NCBI GenBank assembly: GCA_037178675.1
Contig: JAYMGJ010000525.1
Coordinates: forward strand, 1 to 64,000
Reading direction: 5' to 3'
Source: Scleroderma bovista
Lineage: Eukaryota > Basidiomycota > Agaricomycetes > Boletales > Sclerodermataceae
Length of the DNA: 64,000 nucleotides
Shown here: piece after piece, positions 1 to 12,089 of the stretch
How the letters are laid out: every line of letters begins with the position of its first letter
Position numbering within the stretch: the first letter of the stretch is position 1
The notes under the pieces: model-generated
Told to the model about the DNA's origin: nothing
The model's database searches: none
The model's input: the letters and a program-made list of their open reading frames with translations, nothing else
Program-made: the position numbers and the translations under genes

Positions 1-1434
1 TTTGACGGGGGGGTAGCAGGGCTAGGACTTTCAACAGAGGATTCGTCCGGGAAATCCGCAGATGCACTAAGGAAAGGAGGATCTTCATCATCACGGACAA
101 CCTGGATTCTGATTGCAGAATGTGCGGCATGTTGGTTGATCCTAGCCTCGACGGGACCAAAAGCCGAGCCGCCATAGACAGCATTTCCAGTATCGATCGA
201 CTGATCTTCTTCATAGATAGACGGTTCTGCTGACATATCTCCATCGTCCATTTCTGGAATAAGATCCTTCGCAGCGCTGCTAAATGTCCCCATCACAGAC
301 GTGGATTTGACCGTATCGAAGTTCCAATCGCTACGTATTGTGTCGTTGTTGTCCCAACCCATATTTCCACGAACAGTTGGCTGATACGCTTGCGCTTTTT
401 GTGGCGCCTGGGCACGAAATTCTTGGCACCGTTCAATAAGTTCGGTAAGGTAGGATGTCTTCTTAGCTCCCTTGATGAATCTATGTTGGAGAAGCTCATT
501 TGCGGTAGGACGCTGTGAATTTTATGAGGAAGCACACGGTAGCCAATACCGTGCATCTCACGTTTTCCGGATCCTTGGTGAGACATAATGAGACAAATTC
601 CTTGAATGCCCCACTGAAGTTTCCCTCCAATACGGGAGGCTTCGCTTTCGGTATAAGGAAAAGGACTCGCATAGGATGATATTCTGCCAAAGGTGGTTCT
701 CCCTTTGCTAGCTCAATCGCCGTAATTCCGAGGCTCCACATATCCGCTTTTGCATCGTAACCTGATTGACGAATGACCTCCGGGGCCATCCAAAAAGGTG
801 TTCCAACAAAGGTATGTCTGAGGGTACTCGTGAGTTGTGCGGCAACACCAAAGTCAGCAAGTTTGACTTTTCCAGTGGCGGAAAGTAAGATGTTGGCAGC
901 CTTGATATCACGATGAATGGTGCCCTCTGAATGCAAGTAGTCGAGACCAAGGAGGAGCTCACGACATATAACGGCGATATGGGCTTCGGAGAACGCACCC
1001 GCCTTGAGCAAGTCAAGGCATGAGCCACCAGCGAGATACTCCATGACGATCCAGAGTTTGTAAGCGACGACGAAAGAGCCGTAGTATCGCGTAACATATT
1101 CCGAATCGCACTGCGCAAGGCTGGCGATCTCCTGCTGGATCTCCAGAATGTCATCGTCCGTCTCCTCGAGGTCTAATGCAAGTCGACCAATAAACAGTTT
1201 TGAATGGCCGACGAGCATGGTCAGCTACAGAGACGTACCGATCTGCTTGATGGCGACAGTCTGTTTAGTTTCATTGTGCATAGCCTTGTAGACTACACCA
1301 AAGCTGCCGGTTCCAAGCTTCTCAAGGATAGAATATTGAGTGGCAGGGTTGTTGCTGGGGACAGGGCATGGGTCCCTAGGGCGCGGATCGTCGTCTTGAC
1401 TCGACCTTAGGGGGGCTTGAGGAGACTGCACCAT
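1..1434 (-). CDS. Ste20-like GCK-III protein kinase (3' end cut off)
   Basis: Serine/threonine kinase of the germinal-centre-kinase group (animal MST3/MST4/YSK1; fungal Kic1, Nak1, Sps1, Don3), which acts in polarity, septation and morphogenesis networks. Visible in order: glycine loop GTGSFG, VAIKQI lysine, HRDIKAAN catalytic loop, DFG, activation segment GTPFWMAPE, then the tail of the kinase fold with [13 protein letters not shown]. Downstream lies an acidic, low-complexity tail that runs off the left edge. Two introns are clear: about 1173-1237 (after VAIKQI) and about 532-580 (between KDPEN and RPTANELL). The ATG at 1434 gives MVQSPQAPL before the kinase domain; a GTG-opened extension to 1521 exists but is unlikely to be used. 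Family assignment is firm; the exact orthologue is inferred. Confidence 0.9.
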
Positions 1435-1767
1435 GTCTGGCTGTTGGGGGCGATCGAGGTCAGTACAGAAAGGCTTTCGGTCAGGAGGAGACAAGGAAAA
1501 GTGAGCCAAAAGCGAGGACACATTACGGGTGCATGAGGCCCAAGGCTCTTGCCAAACAAGGGTCCACCAAGTACTGCCACTTATGTGAGTAATCGTATGT
1601 GGACTGCAGCAGACCTCAAGACCTCTGGCTATTCAATTCTCTGAATTTGTTCGTAGTTGAATGCGACTTGTGACTCATACATGGAAATTTGCGACTGTCT
1701 GACTCTGTGTACACTAATAAACAGGCGTGCGGTGATCATAATACAAGGAATCCATCACTCTCATAGT
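1435..1767. other. Intergenic, 5' side of kinase and 3' side of HOT gene
   Basis: This 333-bp gap should hold the kinase promoter and the 3' UTR of the neighbouring HOT gene, both on the minus strand. I see no coding pattern or repeat in it. Confidence 0.4.
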
Positions 1768-3834
1768 TCAATATTCCAGTGATGCATCCAGGATGCGTGT
1801 AAGATGTTCCCGACCATCTTCACCAGCGACGTCACCAATATTCGGCGCAAGGTCCAGCACACGCCGTTGCGGGATCGTGCCGTCAACAAGCCTCGGCACG
1901 TCATCCTTGGTGTAACCTACTGCCTTCAAACCACGAGGTACATTGACGCCATCGAGGAAGCGTGCAATTGACTCGTACAGATGGGCACCTATCTCGGAGT
2001 CAGGAATGCTGGATATAGACGGATCAGTAACCGTTGTATTATTGAAAATAGCCAATGCTTCGCGGTGACGGTCAGGGGACGAAGGGGCAGTAAACTGGAA
2101 CACTATCCATGGCACGTTAAGTAATAAAAAATGGACCGGATTCTGGACATACCTGCGGGGCCTGTAAGTGCAACACTATTGTGTTGGCAGCTTAGTATAG
2201 TAACAAGATCAATGTCAACAGCTACACTGACCTGATCCCATGAGGGATGATGGGGTGATTGACTTGGTATCCCGGATGCTTGTATTTCGGTCCTTTCTTG
2301 TTCAAACCTGAAATCTTGTGGGAAGTGAGTGCAAGAGTTCGTCATTAGCAACACGGCAAGGTGTCTTACTGGGTAGCTCATCCCATGACATAAATGCACA
2401 CCAGCGTTTCCGAACCCAATGCCAGCGAAGGACGATGCCAAGCTATGCCAAAATTTCCGTCAAAAATAGCCCTCTATAGAGACGAAAAAGACGTGCAGCA
2501 TCTGGCTCCTAGCTTCGTGGTCACCCTTGTCCTTGACAATACGAGGAAGATATTTTACTGTCGCTTTAAGCGCCCATAGAGAAAAGATATCGGCCACAGG
2601 ATTGCTTCCTTGGTACGCAGGTCGCAGAATCGGGTTCAGAGGACGAGGCGTACGCTCCAAGTATCTTGACATGAATCAACGTGAAAAGGAAGTAAACTGA
2701 GGAAAGTAACCTTACGGAATGGCTGTATAACTTTCCAAACTGTGAAAAAGCACGTCCAAACCGGCGCTAATATGAACTTCTGTCGGACAGGTCTCCGTAT
2801 TTGCAGCATCCACGATGCCGAGTACCGGTTTGAGGGCACGATTGGCAATACCAGTCTTAAATTCTCGGGAAGTCACATCAAAGATGGCGGTCCCGGTAGT
2901 CTCAGATCCAGTTCCGGCGGTGGTCGGTACTGAAATTGTATTAATGGGGAATGCTTGAGCAGAAACATGGGAAATACTGACCTGCGATGAGGGGTCTGAG
3001 GGACTTGTCAATGGGAAGACCCTTACCAATGGGTGCATTCACGAAGTCCATTAAGTCGGCATCCTTGTAAACCGTGAATCTTGACAAGCGTCAGCAGTGC
3101 AGTTGTTCGTGGAAATGCAACAATAGTACAGATTAGCTGCTTTGGCAGTATCGATAACACTCCCTCCTCCGACACTGCGGTAAACGGGTTCAGTGGCGGA
3201 ATTGATGACATACATATGTACTCACGCGAGGAAGTGACTGAAGTCATGCTCGCGAGCCCAGTCGATTGCTCTTCGCCAGCTCTCCTCTGTAGGTTCAGTA
3301 ACTACTTGGTCAAATATTTCGAAGGGAAGGTCTTGTTGAGACTCAAGAGACTCGATAGCCTAATGGTGATCGATACACGCTGAGTCGACTGTCAAACGAA
3401 GGTACCTTCCGGATCATACCGTTTGCATTGGTCTCAGCTTGGACAGCACCGGATCCGTGAAGACCCCAACCTGAAGTAAGATAGGATGAGTGCGACATAG
3501 CACATGAACAAGTGGCAATAACAAACCTTGCGAGCCTTCATGTTCTTGAGATCCATCCCAACTTCACGGGTAACGCCTTCTCCGAACCTCAAGTTGGATG
3601 CGGCCACCTTGAAACAAGTTATTGGTACTAAGGTTACATGATAAACCGGCCCCAAAGCACCTCGAAAGCGTATTCCTTCTCCACTGCGTTCACCGGTGTC
3701 GCGAGTTTCCTGAGCTGGTGGAATGCGGGGGAGTGAGCATGGGACGCCGATCTACAACCATGACATGGACAAGAGGAATGCTGCGCAGCATTTATAAGAC
3801 GGATTATCGAGTTTCTTGTAGCAGCAGGCGCCAT
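1768..3834 (-). CDS. ADHFE1: Hydroxyacid-oxoacid transhydrogenase, mitochondrial (iron-type alcohol dehydrogenase)
   Basis: Iron-dependent alcohol dehydrogenase fold of the HOT/ADHFE1 branch, which couples 4-hydroxybutyrate oxidation to 2-oxoglutarate reduction. Exons read: an N-terminal [17 protein letters not shown] region that looks like a mitochondrial presequence and contains [21 protein letters not shown]; the nucleotide-site stretch [47 protein letters not shown]; and [15 protein letters not shown], whose histidines are the expected metal ligands. The C-terminus [11 protein letters not shown] stops at 1768. The intron before the second T of PTTAG is unambiguous (LIA|VPTTAG). There are at least six introns, some of them approximate. 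The start ATG is at 3834. Head-to-head with the aspartic protease, 159 bp apart. Confidence 0.88.
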
Positions 3835-3876
3835 CGTTCGTTAGACTCGTCTTGAAGCTTGAAGTCCCGATCGGGA

Positions 3877-3886
3877 ATATATATAA
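3877..3886 (+). promoter_or_regulatory. TATA-like box in divergent promoter
   Basis: TATATATAAA lies about 108 bp before the aspartic-protease ATG and about 43 bp before the ATG of the divergent HOT gene. It is the only obvious TATA motif in this 159-bp shared promoter. Which gene it serves is inference; the distance favours the protease. Confidence 0.4.
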
Positions 3887-3993
3887 AGCATGGTGCACGT
3901 GACACATATACAGGCACGTGCTGCGGAGGCCCGCTGTTTCTTCGTTCTTGCCTTCCCCTCCTTTCAGGCTGACGCTCCTTTAGCCCCTGCGTA

Positions 3994-6220
3994 ATGAAAA
4001 TACAGGTCCTTTCTTTGATAGCCTTGGCTGGTTTTTCTGTGGCCATAAATGTTCCAGTCCAGCGGTCTACACGGTCGAATCTCTATCGGCGAAGCGGTGG
4101 AACTTCAGTCTCCGTTTCGAATCCATCCTCCAAGCTTGTCGAGCCTCAAGTTTTGGCTGCTTCTTCGACTACCAACTCCACACTGTTATTAAGGTTGCTT
4201 TCACCCCTCTGTTTTAACACCACCGTACTGAAATGCTGCGCAGTGACGTTCAAGACCTCATTTATATTGCCAATGTGAGCTTGGAACACATTTGTTCTCG
4301 ATACTTGTTTTAATTGAACCACAGGTTACTATTGGTGGCGTCCGTAAGTCGAATAGATCAGTGAACTGCCCGAATCACAAACACCGTTGTAGAATTTCCT
4401 GTACAGCTTGACACAGGCTCTTCAGGTTAGCCATTCCTGTTGGGTCTCAGGGCTCGGGTAACAATGAGTTTCAGACCTGTGGGTCATACCTACAAATTCA
4501 CATTTGCCTACTGCCACTGCGACGGTAAGTGTACACGTTTATCTGGTTGTACCATCCATTTACCAGTTGTAGTCGATATTTCAAAACCTCACGGTTAGTC
4601 GCTGTTGTATAGAGCTAGCCATAAATTCACCGCAAACCTAGTATGGCATTGGTTGGGCATATGGTAAAATAGCATATGCCTCTGCGGAGTTCGCAGGGTA
4701 AGAGCCTTTCATTGTGCGGAGCTATCCCTGACAAATGTATAGTATATCCGTTACCCAACAAGCCTTTTTGAACGTCTCATCGGCACAGAACCCGGCACTC
4801 TCTTATGGTGCAGAAGGAATTCTGGGGCTTGGGTTCACCTCCCTTTCAACTATTGATGCTGTCCTAAATCAAACTGGAGCGTCAACTGGACGAACGCTAC
4901 TTTACAATCTTTTTCAGGATAATCCGAGCGAGCCCAACTTCATCGCATTCTCTCTTGATAGTTCTAGTGATGGCGACGGCGTTTCGGGCACCTTCTCAAT
5001 TGGTGTGTATTATCGACATGCTATACTCCTCATTCAATAGGCATATAATAGGAGAAACCGTTCCACAATACGCCAATGTGACCAACACAAACAAGATTTC
5101 TACCTGGCCGGTTTCCTCTCCCACGAGATGGAGCGTGCTTTTAGACTCTTTCATTGTTGGGACACAAACCACCGGCGTGTCGTCTACCGTTTCTGGGGTG
5201 CCATCAGGCAAGGCGGTCGTGCTACTTGACAGTGGAACATCATACACGTGGGTCTCTACCCCTCTCATAATGCCCGTCTACATGCCTTTTGTACAGGTAT
5301 GCACCTGTCGACGTTTGTAAGGCAATTTACAGTGGCGTTGCTGGTGCACAATACGATTCAAGCCTTGGACAATGGGTTGTCCCTTGTAATGCTGAAATAG
5401 ACATGGCTTTGCAAATCGAGTATGTCGCTTCTATAGCTTCACTGTCCTCGTTTTCTGAAGATCCTGAAGCAACCAGATCTTTCCCATTCACCCACTCGAT
5501 GTCACACCTTCAACCCCAGGTGACCCAAACACTTGTGTAGGATCTTTCGTTCCGCAGTCGGTGTCAGTTGGAGCGGGAGAATTGTATGTCGCTGGGTCCA
5601 ACCGTGCATTTTTTGATCTATTCGCTAATCAGTATTCCTTCCCTAGTGATTGGTTGATTGGCGACAATGTCCTCCGCGCTATCTATACTCTTTACGACTT
5701 CGGCGACTTCGGTTCTTCAGGCAAAATGGGCGATCCCTATGTCCAGATGTTAGCACTCATCGACCCCAACCAAGCCTCCGCCGAGTTCCATTCTGTTCGA
5801 GGTGGAAATCCTCTGACTAATATCACTTACAATGTCTCGAACGATGGCACTGGAGGCACTACGGTTACCCTTTCGACTGAAGTCGCTAATACCATCGACA
5901 AGCTGGCTAAATATCTCCCTGCAATGCTCGGCGTCCTGGCGTTGAACGCCCTCCTCCTGATCGTGCTCACAATCGTTGGCTTTGTTCTACTGTGTAGGCG
6001 TCGTAACAAGACTGTTCGAGCACGAAAGACGCCAGGCCGGCTTAGTCCCATGCCCATGGATAACGCTTCCTTTAACAGGTATTTAGGCGCGCCAGAGGCC
6101 GCCCCCCACACCTACCAGCCTGTGTCAATGGCTCTGACAGAGGACACACTTTTCGTTCCCCCATCTCCCGCATTCAAAGGCGAACCCCGCTTTGGAGAAC
6201 GCCCAAAATCTGTTGCGTAA
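3994..6220 (+). CDS. Membrane-anchored aspartic protease (peptidase family A1)
   Basis: Pepsin-type protease with signal peptide (MKIQVLSLIALAGFSVA), a short pro-region, the first active site FPVQLDTGSSG followed after an intron by DLWV, and the second active site VVLLDSGTSYTWV. The flap/core segment YGAEGILGLGF and the WLIGDNVLRAIYTLYDF C-lobe motif are present. After the catalytic domain comes a single transmembrane helix (about 5925-5995, LGVLALNALLLIVLTIVGFV) and a basic then proline-rich cytoplasmic tail of about 75 residues. This is a membrane-bound rather than a freely secreted form. At least seven short introns interrupt the gene. Substrate unknown. A GPI anchor is unlikely because a cytosolic tail follows the helix. 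Confidence 0.88.
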
Positions 6221-6413
6221 GCTGCGCTTGCGACAAATATCGCTTTCGTTTTTATAGTACGCTATGGATGTTAGAGGTGACATAGCGGACATTTACCACG
6301 GACTTGTTAGTTCTTACCTAGCAATACATTGTATATAATATTTATTGAGCTCCTCTCGTAGCATTCAATTATCACTGTCATTCGTCCACTTCATATGTTA
6401 GTATTGAGATGAT

Positions 6414-8523
6414 CTATGTATCCTGACCACTGCTGCCTCTGGTCGTCTTAGCATTATCATCTGCTTCCTCGAAATTCCAAGAACCTCCTAACGATCTCCT
6501 ATCCCGTACAGAAGTTTCCTCGTTGTCACGCAGCACCTTTTCAGCTTGGATGTGTAGTTGCTTCCACTTGCAGAATGTCTCTGCAGGCAATTCGCCTTCA
6601 AGACGTGCGATGATGGGGAGGAGTGATTGGGCCACCCTTGTGCGATAGAAAATGTCTGCCTTCTTCTCGAGCATCGCGCCGAGGTTGACATAGTCAGCAA
6701 GCCACATTGCTTGCCGATAGTGTACAACCTCCTTGGTAGCAAGGGCAGTTCGCAAGATAAACGACATCGTTGCCAAATCTGAAGGGATATTTTTCTTTGC
6801 AGACCGTATCAAAGTAGTAGGGGGCTGTTGCCCCTCGTTTGATTCGGGGAAGGAGGTTGCTTGGACACCAGTCATGAGCTCGAAGGCGCGCATCGCTCTT
6901 TGCCAGTCCGCATTACGCCAACAGGTCATAAAGAGAAGATGGTAAGTTTGATGGTTTGGCTGTAGTTTGGGAATGTCGTAGACGGTGTCATTCTCAAGGG
7001 ACCATTCCAAGGCTTCAAGGGCCGGTAGAGATTCATTCCGCGATCCGCGTCTTGCAAGCGCAGCGTGTGCGCGTAAAAGTTTCTGAATGTGACCCCTGTC
7101 GATGATACGCATGTAGCGTTTTTCAAGGTCGAGTCCTTCAACGACCTGACGCATGAAGTACACGCAAAGCGGATACTGTTGCATGATATTACACAGGGTA
7201 AGCGCTGCGTCAAGGCTCCAGGGAGTGAGGAACCTGGAGAGACGAAGAGGCTTTCGTTCCCCCAACATAGCAAGGCCGAGATACTTGGTGGTAATGTCGA
7301 GGGCTAGAGTTTGATCAGAAGACCGACCGCGCGTCAATGCTCGGATGCCAGCCGCAATAACGTGGGAGTCAAGCTCAAAGTTCGGTAGCTTCTGTGCAAA
7401 TTTTTCAACTTGAAGCCAGACATACTTGGCATCCGATTTAGAGGGGTTGGATAGGGACGACGCCTCACTACTAGTGGGAGCTACTTCCTGGCATCTAGCA
7501 ATGGCGTCGAACATGGCACAGAATAAGAATTTGTCCGGAACAAACTGTCCATCGGAGTCCATTGCAAAGAACACATCGAAGATCCTTTGGCGATCCCCAA
7601 CCTCCCCTAGTATAGCCAAGTAGGAGACCAAAGGCGCCGTACTTAATTCGGCAGTGTTCTCGGGCTCGTGGTACTTGACAGACTCAATGTGCTTCATATA
7701 ATATTCATAAAGGGTATGAGCGCGGGTGAGCTGTTTGGGATGTTTGGACCAATCTGAGACCCGAGTAAGACCTTTGAGCAAGGTAGAGTACGTGGCAACA
7801 TTGGGCGAAAACCCCCTGCGTTTCATCTGTACATCGTTCGATGAGTGCGACACCTACGCAATCCTAGATTATGCTTACATCGTTGAAGACTTCAAATGAA
7901 CGGTGATACTTCCCAACCCGCACACAATGAGATATCATTGTATTCCATACGGACGTGTTCTGAGCATCCCTTGGTGTGTTCTGCAAGCGACGGATAGCAC
8001 CATCGATATCTCCTCGACCACACATCTGATGCACTTCTTTCGCAAGATCGTACGGCTTAAGCAGCTTCAAGGGCGGACTTCGCTTGTCCTTAGGTGGATG
8101 AGAAGGCCGCTCTGCATTGCCCGAGGGTGGTGGCGGGGAAAAATTGGCAGAATCTATACAAATTTCGGGTTCCGGTGCAGAGGGTGATATTTGAGATGGC
8201 CACTCTACATTAGTCGAACGTGACGGCGAAGGAAAATTGGCAGGATCTATGCAAATTTCGGACTCTGGTACAGGGGGCCGTATTTGAGTAGGCCGCGCCA
8301 GGAGGTGGGCTGGGGGCCGTCTTGGAACAGGTTTGGTGGAACGCCTGTAAACATCATTGTATTTGGACTCGGGAAGAGGACGATGGAAGAGCAGAGGCTG
8401 GCGTCTGGACCTAGCATGACTGGTAGGTTGATGACCCACTAAAACAGAGGTGACCACCTGTGAACTGGAGAAAGACGGTTTTATGGCGCTCAGGAGTGCT
8501 TTTTTACCTTGCTCGCGAAGCAT
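6414..8523 (-). CDS. Pentatricopeptide-repeat (PPR) protein, probably mitochondrial
   Basis: Two exons joined by a clean intron (about 7844-7892, FND|MKRRGF). The junction falls inside a PPR unit: SVWNTMISHCVRVGKYHRSFEVFND then GFSPNVATYSTLLKGLTR. Further helical repeats follow, for example the segments around PDKFLFCAMFDAIARC and LQPNHQTYHLLFMTCWRNADWQRAMRAFELM. PPR proteins bind organellar RNA for processing, stability or translation. The N-terminal 150 residues are basic and low-complexity, with two near-identical blocks reading PESEICIDPANF and PEPEICIDSANF. The first ATG in frame is 8523 (MLREQGKKALLSAIKPSF, presequence-like). The specific RNA target cannot be read from sequence. Confidence 0.75.
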
Positions 8524-8644
8524 CTTCTGGTCGACAGCCAATTAACCAACTCTAACATTGGTTGACATAATCAACCTCCATAATAGCCCCTGACTCACGT
8601 GTCGAATACTAACAAGAAAACTATCAATTGTAAAGGGATGTACA

Positions 8645-10356
8645 TCATTTCTTGTGTAGTCTTAAATCTACTCGCTTGGCAGTAAAGCCTAGTACGAACA
8701 AGCTGAAGAATGCAGCTCCTACTGCTAATGGTTTCCGCAGGTGTGCGGAAAGTGGAACCTTATAAGCCACCTAGACAAATGTTCAGTTGCAGCGAACGGA
8801 AATGACAACAGCTTACATATATCATCCCGGTGTGCTTGTCAGTCAAGTCTTTGTAGTTGAAGGAGACAACGGGGCGACCGATAGTATCAAGGTAGCTTAT
8901 ATGAGTGGAAACACTACTGGAAAGTGCAGGGAATGGAGAGGTGAATTCTATATCCCTAATAAGTGTTTCACAGTCAGTTGCGTGCAATGTGTCGGACAAT
9001 GTCTTACGTAGCGCCTTCGGGCAGGATAACTCTGACTTCCGCCTCGTTTACGACAGTTCCAGGGATATATGTCATCACTGGGATGGCGACAGTATACCTG
9101 CCGTTGACCGCATCCCAGTTCGCCGAGTCTTGCAAAGGAGTGTCGAATCCAAGAGTGAACGAATAGTTCCACCCCCCAAGAAGAGGGTAACGGGGACGCA
9201 TCTCAAGGATGCTGTACTGGTTTGCCTTGCTTGTTTTGGGCACAGACGGTGCTGCGCGCAGATTAGAGGTGGATACATTACCGTTCAAGTCGTAATAATA
9301 AGTATTGGTCACACCGGGTGGAAGGTGGAGAGTCAAGCGATTGAGAACGTGCGGTGGTAGACGTCCAAAGTATGACTGGCTCTGGTACCCCAAGCGAGAG
9401 AAATGACCTTTGAGGCTGCGATCATGAGCTCCCTGGCGCAGTCGAAAGCATCAGGACACCTACATGGGACCAGAGTTGTAGAGATGGATTTTGTCCTCAA
9501 TATTCAAATTGGCACCCCAGTGGCTGATTTCCGCAGATCGTTCGAGCTTCTTGACCTCTAGAACAGGATGATCAAAGTGATAGTGCACGGAAATGGGTTG
9601 CTGATATTTGGTAATGAACTCGGCATTAACAGAGGCCCGAACTTTGTGGTAAGGACCGTAGGTGATCGTCGCTCCTGACTTGGTTACAGGTCCATCCCGA
9701 GCAAACTCGGCCACTCCTTCCGGAGTGGAGTGAGATACAATGTTGGGTGAAGGTGATCTAGCAAAATGTTAGCAGTGGTATGCAAGAACTGAGATGATTT
9801 AGACTTACCTGACTTTAGTACGCTGAACAAGTGTATCATATGGGCTAAGAACAAAGAGGTCTGTTTCATACTTGAGGAATTGAGGGTCGGTTTGCGTGGC
9901 GTGCTGCGGTAATGGACGCGTCGCATGCGTTTGGACTGACTCGAGAACCAAGTTGAGAGTGCCATTAACAGAAACTTGCGTTGGCAGGGCAACTGCGATC
10001 ACATGGGCAGCACTTAAGACCCATGTTTAGATCATGGGTACAGCGGAACGCAGAGTCGCTTACCCGGACTCGTCCTCACCAAGGTCAGTTATGGCCAAGG
10101 GCTTCGCCAGACCTTTGACCCTCGCTTCGATCCAACTAGTCTTTTCCTTCTCTCCTTTTGTAAGGGCGACATGGTACACGGTTTGGCCAGCTTCGAGGGC
10201 TTTGATGGCAAATGTTGTGCTGACGTGGACAAGCGACCCACCGAGGTCAATCGTGCGCACAATAGCTGTATTTTCAAAAGAGGGTCCTGCCAGAGAAAAG
10301 GAGGGAAGTAGGGAGCCCGCGAAGAGCAAGCAGAGGGTTCGCCAGCGCCGTAGCAT
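8645..10356 (-). CDS. OST1: Oligosaccharyltransferase subunit Ost1 / ribophorin I
   Basis: Subunit of the ER oligosaccharyltransferase that N-glycosylates nascent proteins. The ATG at 10356 opens a signal peptide (MLRRWRTLCLLFAGSLLPSF), then the ribophorin I domain: ENTAIVRTIDLGGSLVHV, TYGPYHKVRASVN, ISVHYHFDHPVLEVKKLERS, HWGANLNIEDKIHLYNSGP, GRLPPHVLNRLTLHLPPG, YYYDLNGNVSTS, PRYPLLGGWNYSFTLGF. The C-terminus has a membrane helix (LAVGAAFFSLFVLGFTA) and ends in a basic tail, RVDLRLHKK, stopping at 8645. About six short introns. Length fits the family. Confidence 0.93.
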
Positions 10357-10473
10357 CTTTCGTGGTGGTTTCGTGTGAACACGATGTGTTCATTCGCCGA
10401 GGATGATACATGATACCTTTTATGGAAGTTACTGGTAGTTGAAAGTAAAAGAATAATAATCTATTCTCAACGC

Positions 10474-11452
10474 CTACCACTGCCAAAACGATGCAGGGTT
10501 TCTTAGCAGGACATCTTCCCTTACCAGACCCGCCGAAACAATCCTCTTCAGCCGCCTTTCTCGCTGCTCCGCTCTAACCTGCTCATAAGTCTTGCCTGGC
10601 CGCAGGACCACATGCATTCGCGAATCTGGATGGACACGAATGCCAAACTTGCCTCTTCCACGGGGCTCGACTCGCTTGAGCTGCTTCGGTCCCTTAGTCA
10701 CCCAAGCTTCTGCTGTCCAAGTAATATCAAGTTGGCGCAGCATAGTAATCACAGAAGTGTCAGTTTAATGTTTCCAAAAGATACCGTGGTGGAGCAATGG
10801 GGCAGTACTCACAGACAATTAGCTTTGATGAATCCATGTTCTTGTAGACCGTCGCGTGAAGTTTAGCTGTGACAAGCATGCTCTTTATCCGGTTGCTTGC
10901 ACGTTTTTCACTGAATTGCATCTGCATGATGGCATGATCAATGGGCTTTCCGGATATTTGTCTCCCAATCATATTCAGTTTCCTGTGCGAGATCTTAAAG
11001 TTCGCCGTGGAGTATTTGTGCTAAGTCCGAAGGTCATTTTCAAACACAAAATTTCCGAAGAAGCGTGGACAATCGAACCTCACGAGCGGGTGGTTTCTTG
11101 TCCACCTGCGTCCGTGCATCAGTGGCTTTCATCTTCTCTTTTGTCGTGACGTCGGCCTCCTTGGCCTCTACAAAGACGTCCTGCTGAGAAGATTTCAGAT
11201 CGGCAGTTTCTTGCTTCGGGGCATCTGGCACAGCATATTTGCGAACAGAAGGAGCGAATTTCTGCTGTATCCATTGCAAAGGACTGAAACTGCTTGCACT
11301 GTGGAAGGTCAGCGGATATGTAATTGAAGTTGCAGAATAGAGGGAGCCCACCTGCGCCGGCCGTTCCATTGTATCCCAGACGCCAATACAATCTGAGACC
11401 GCTGACTGTGCAGACGACCTCCTGCAACCTTGCACCACGCTGTCAGAGACAT
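10474..11452 (-). CDS. MRPL22: Mitochondrial large-subunit ribosomal protein uL22m
   Basis: The central exons read [40 protein letters not shown] and, towards the C-terminus, YLLETLN / [34 protein letters not shown]: the uL22 fold that lines the peptide exit tunnel. The N-terminus is a basic, aromatic presequence from the ATG at 11452 ([17 protein letters not shown]) plus a charged linker rich in K, E and A, so the product is mitochondrial. The intron near 11302-11341 is well supported; that near 10990-11060 is placed only approximately. Head-to-head with YOS1 with 126 bp between the start codons. Confidence 0.88.
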
Positions 11453-11578
11453 TTTCGATGCAGCTTGCCCGCGAATGACTGCATAAACACGAATGTTGTC
11501 ACGCTTTCTCGGAGTCACAGCTGTCACAAGCTTACCGTGTACACGTTTTGGGCCAACTTCAAGACCCCCACCACGACG

Positions 11579-11981
11579 ATGCTCACTATAGGCACCATCA
11601 TATATGTCGCTCTGCTCCTGATCAATGCCATGGCGGTGCTAAGCGAGGACCGTTTCCTTGCGCGGAGTGCGTTCTGGTTTTACCCACCCATCTCTCTCTC
11701 ACCCAGGTTCTGCAGTCGGCTGGTCGTCTGTCCAGCCCCATAACCCCAGTGCTGGATACCAGCAGCCTTTCGACCAGAATGGTTACGGCTACGGCCAGCA
11801 GGATGTCGGCGTAAAGGTCCGCATAATAAACCTCATTAGTGCCGTGCGGACCCTCATGCGAAGTAAGCATGTTTCAAATGAGTATTTACGAAAACGAGTG
11901 CTAATACAGGCATCGCGGCAAGTCCCCCTGATAGGGCTAAACCTGGTGGTCATCGTGTACGAATTGATTCTTGGAGGTTAA
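11579..11981 (+). CDS. YOS1: YOS1 / IER3IP1-like ER-Golgi transport protein
   Basis: Small two-helix membrane protein of the YOS1 family, which works with Yip1-Yif1 in COPII vesicle transport. Three exons: MLTIGTIIYVALLLINAMAV then LSEDRFLAR; after an intron, IGWSSVQPHNPSAGYQQPF ending in VKVRIINLISAVRTLMR; after a second intron, PLIGLNLVVIVYELILGG. The family pattern (hydrophobic N-terminus with NAxAVLxExRF, then RxxRTLMR, P-L-I and a second helix) is complete. The second acceptor is an unusual GGCAAG site, chosen because it restores the conserved R-I-P-L-I join. About 90 residues, the usual size. Confidence 0.9.
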
Positions 11982-12089
11982 AGTGACTGCCATATGTGTT
12001 GCGGTGTCGTGATGGATGTGAATCTCGCTCCTGCGCCGGCTCTCAACACTGATCGGACGACACGAGCAAGTATACTACACGCTTCCCCC

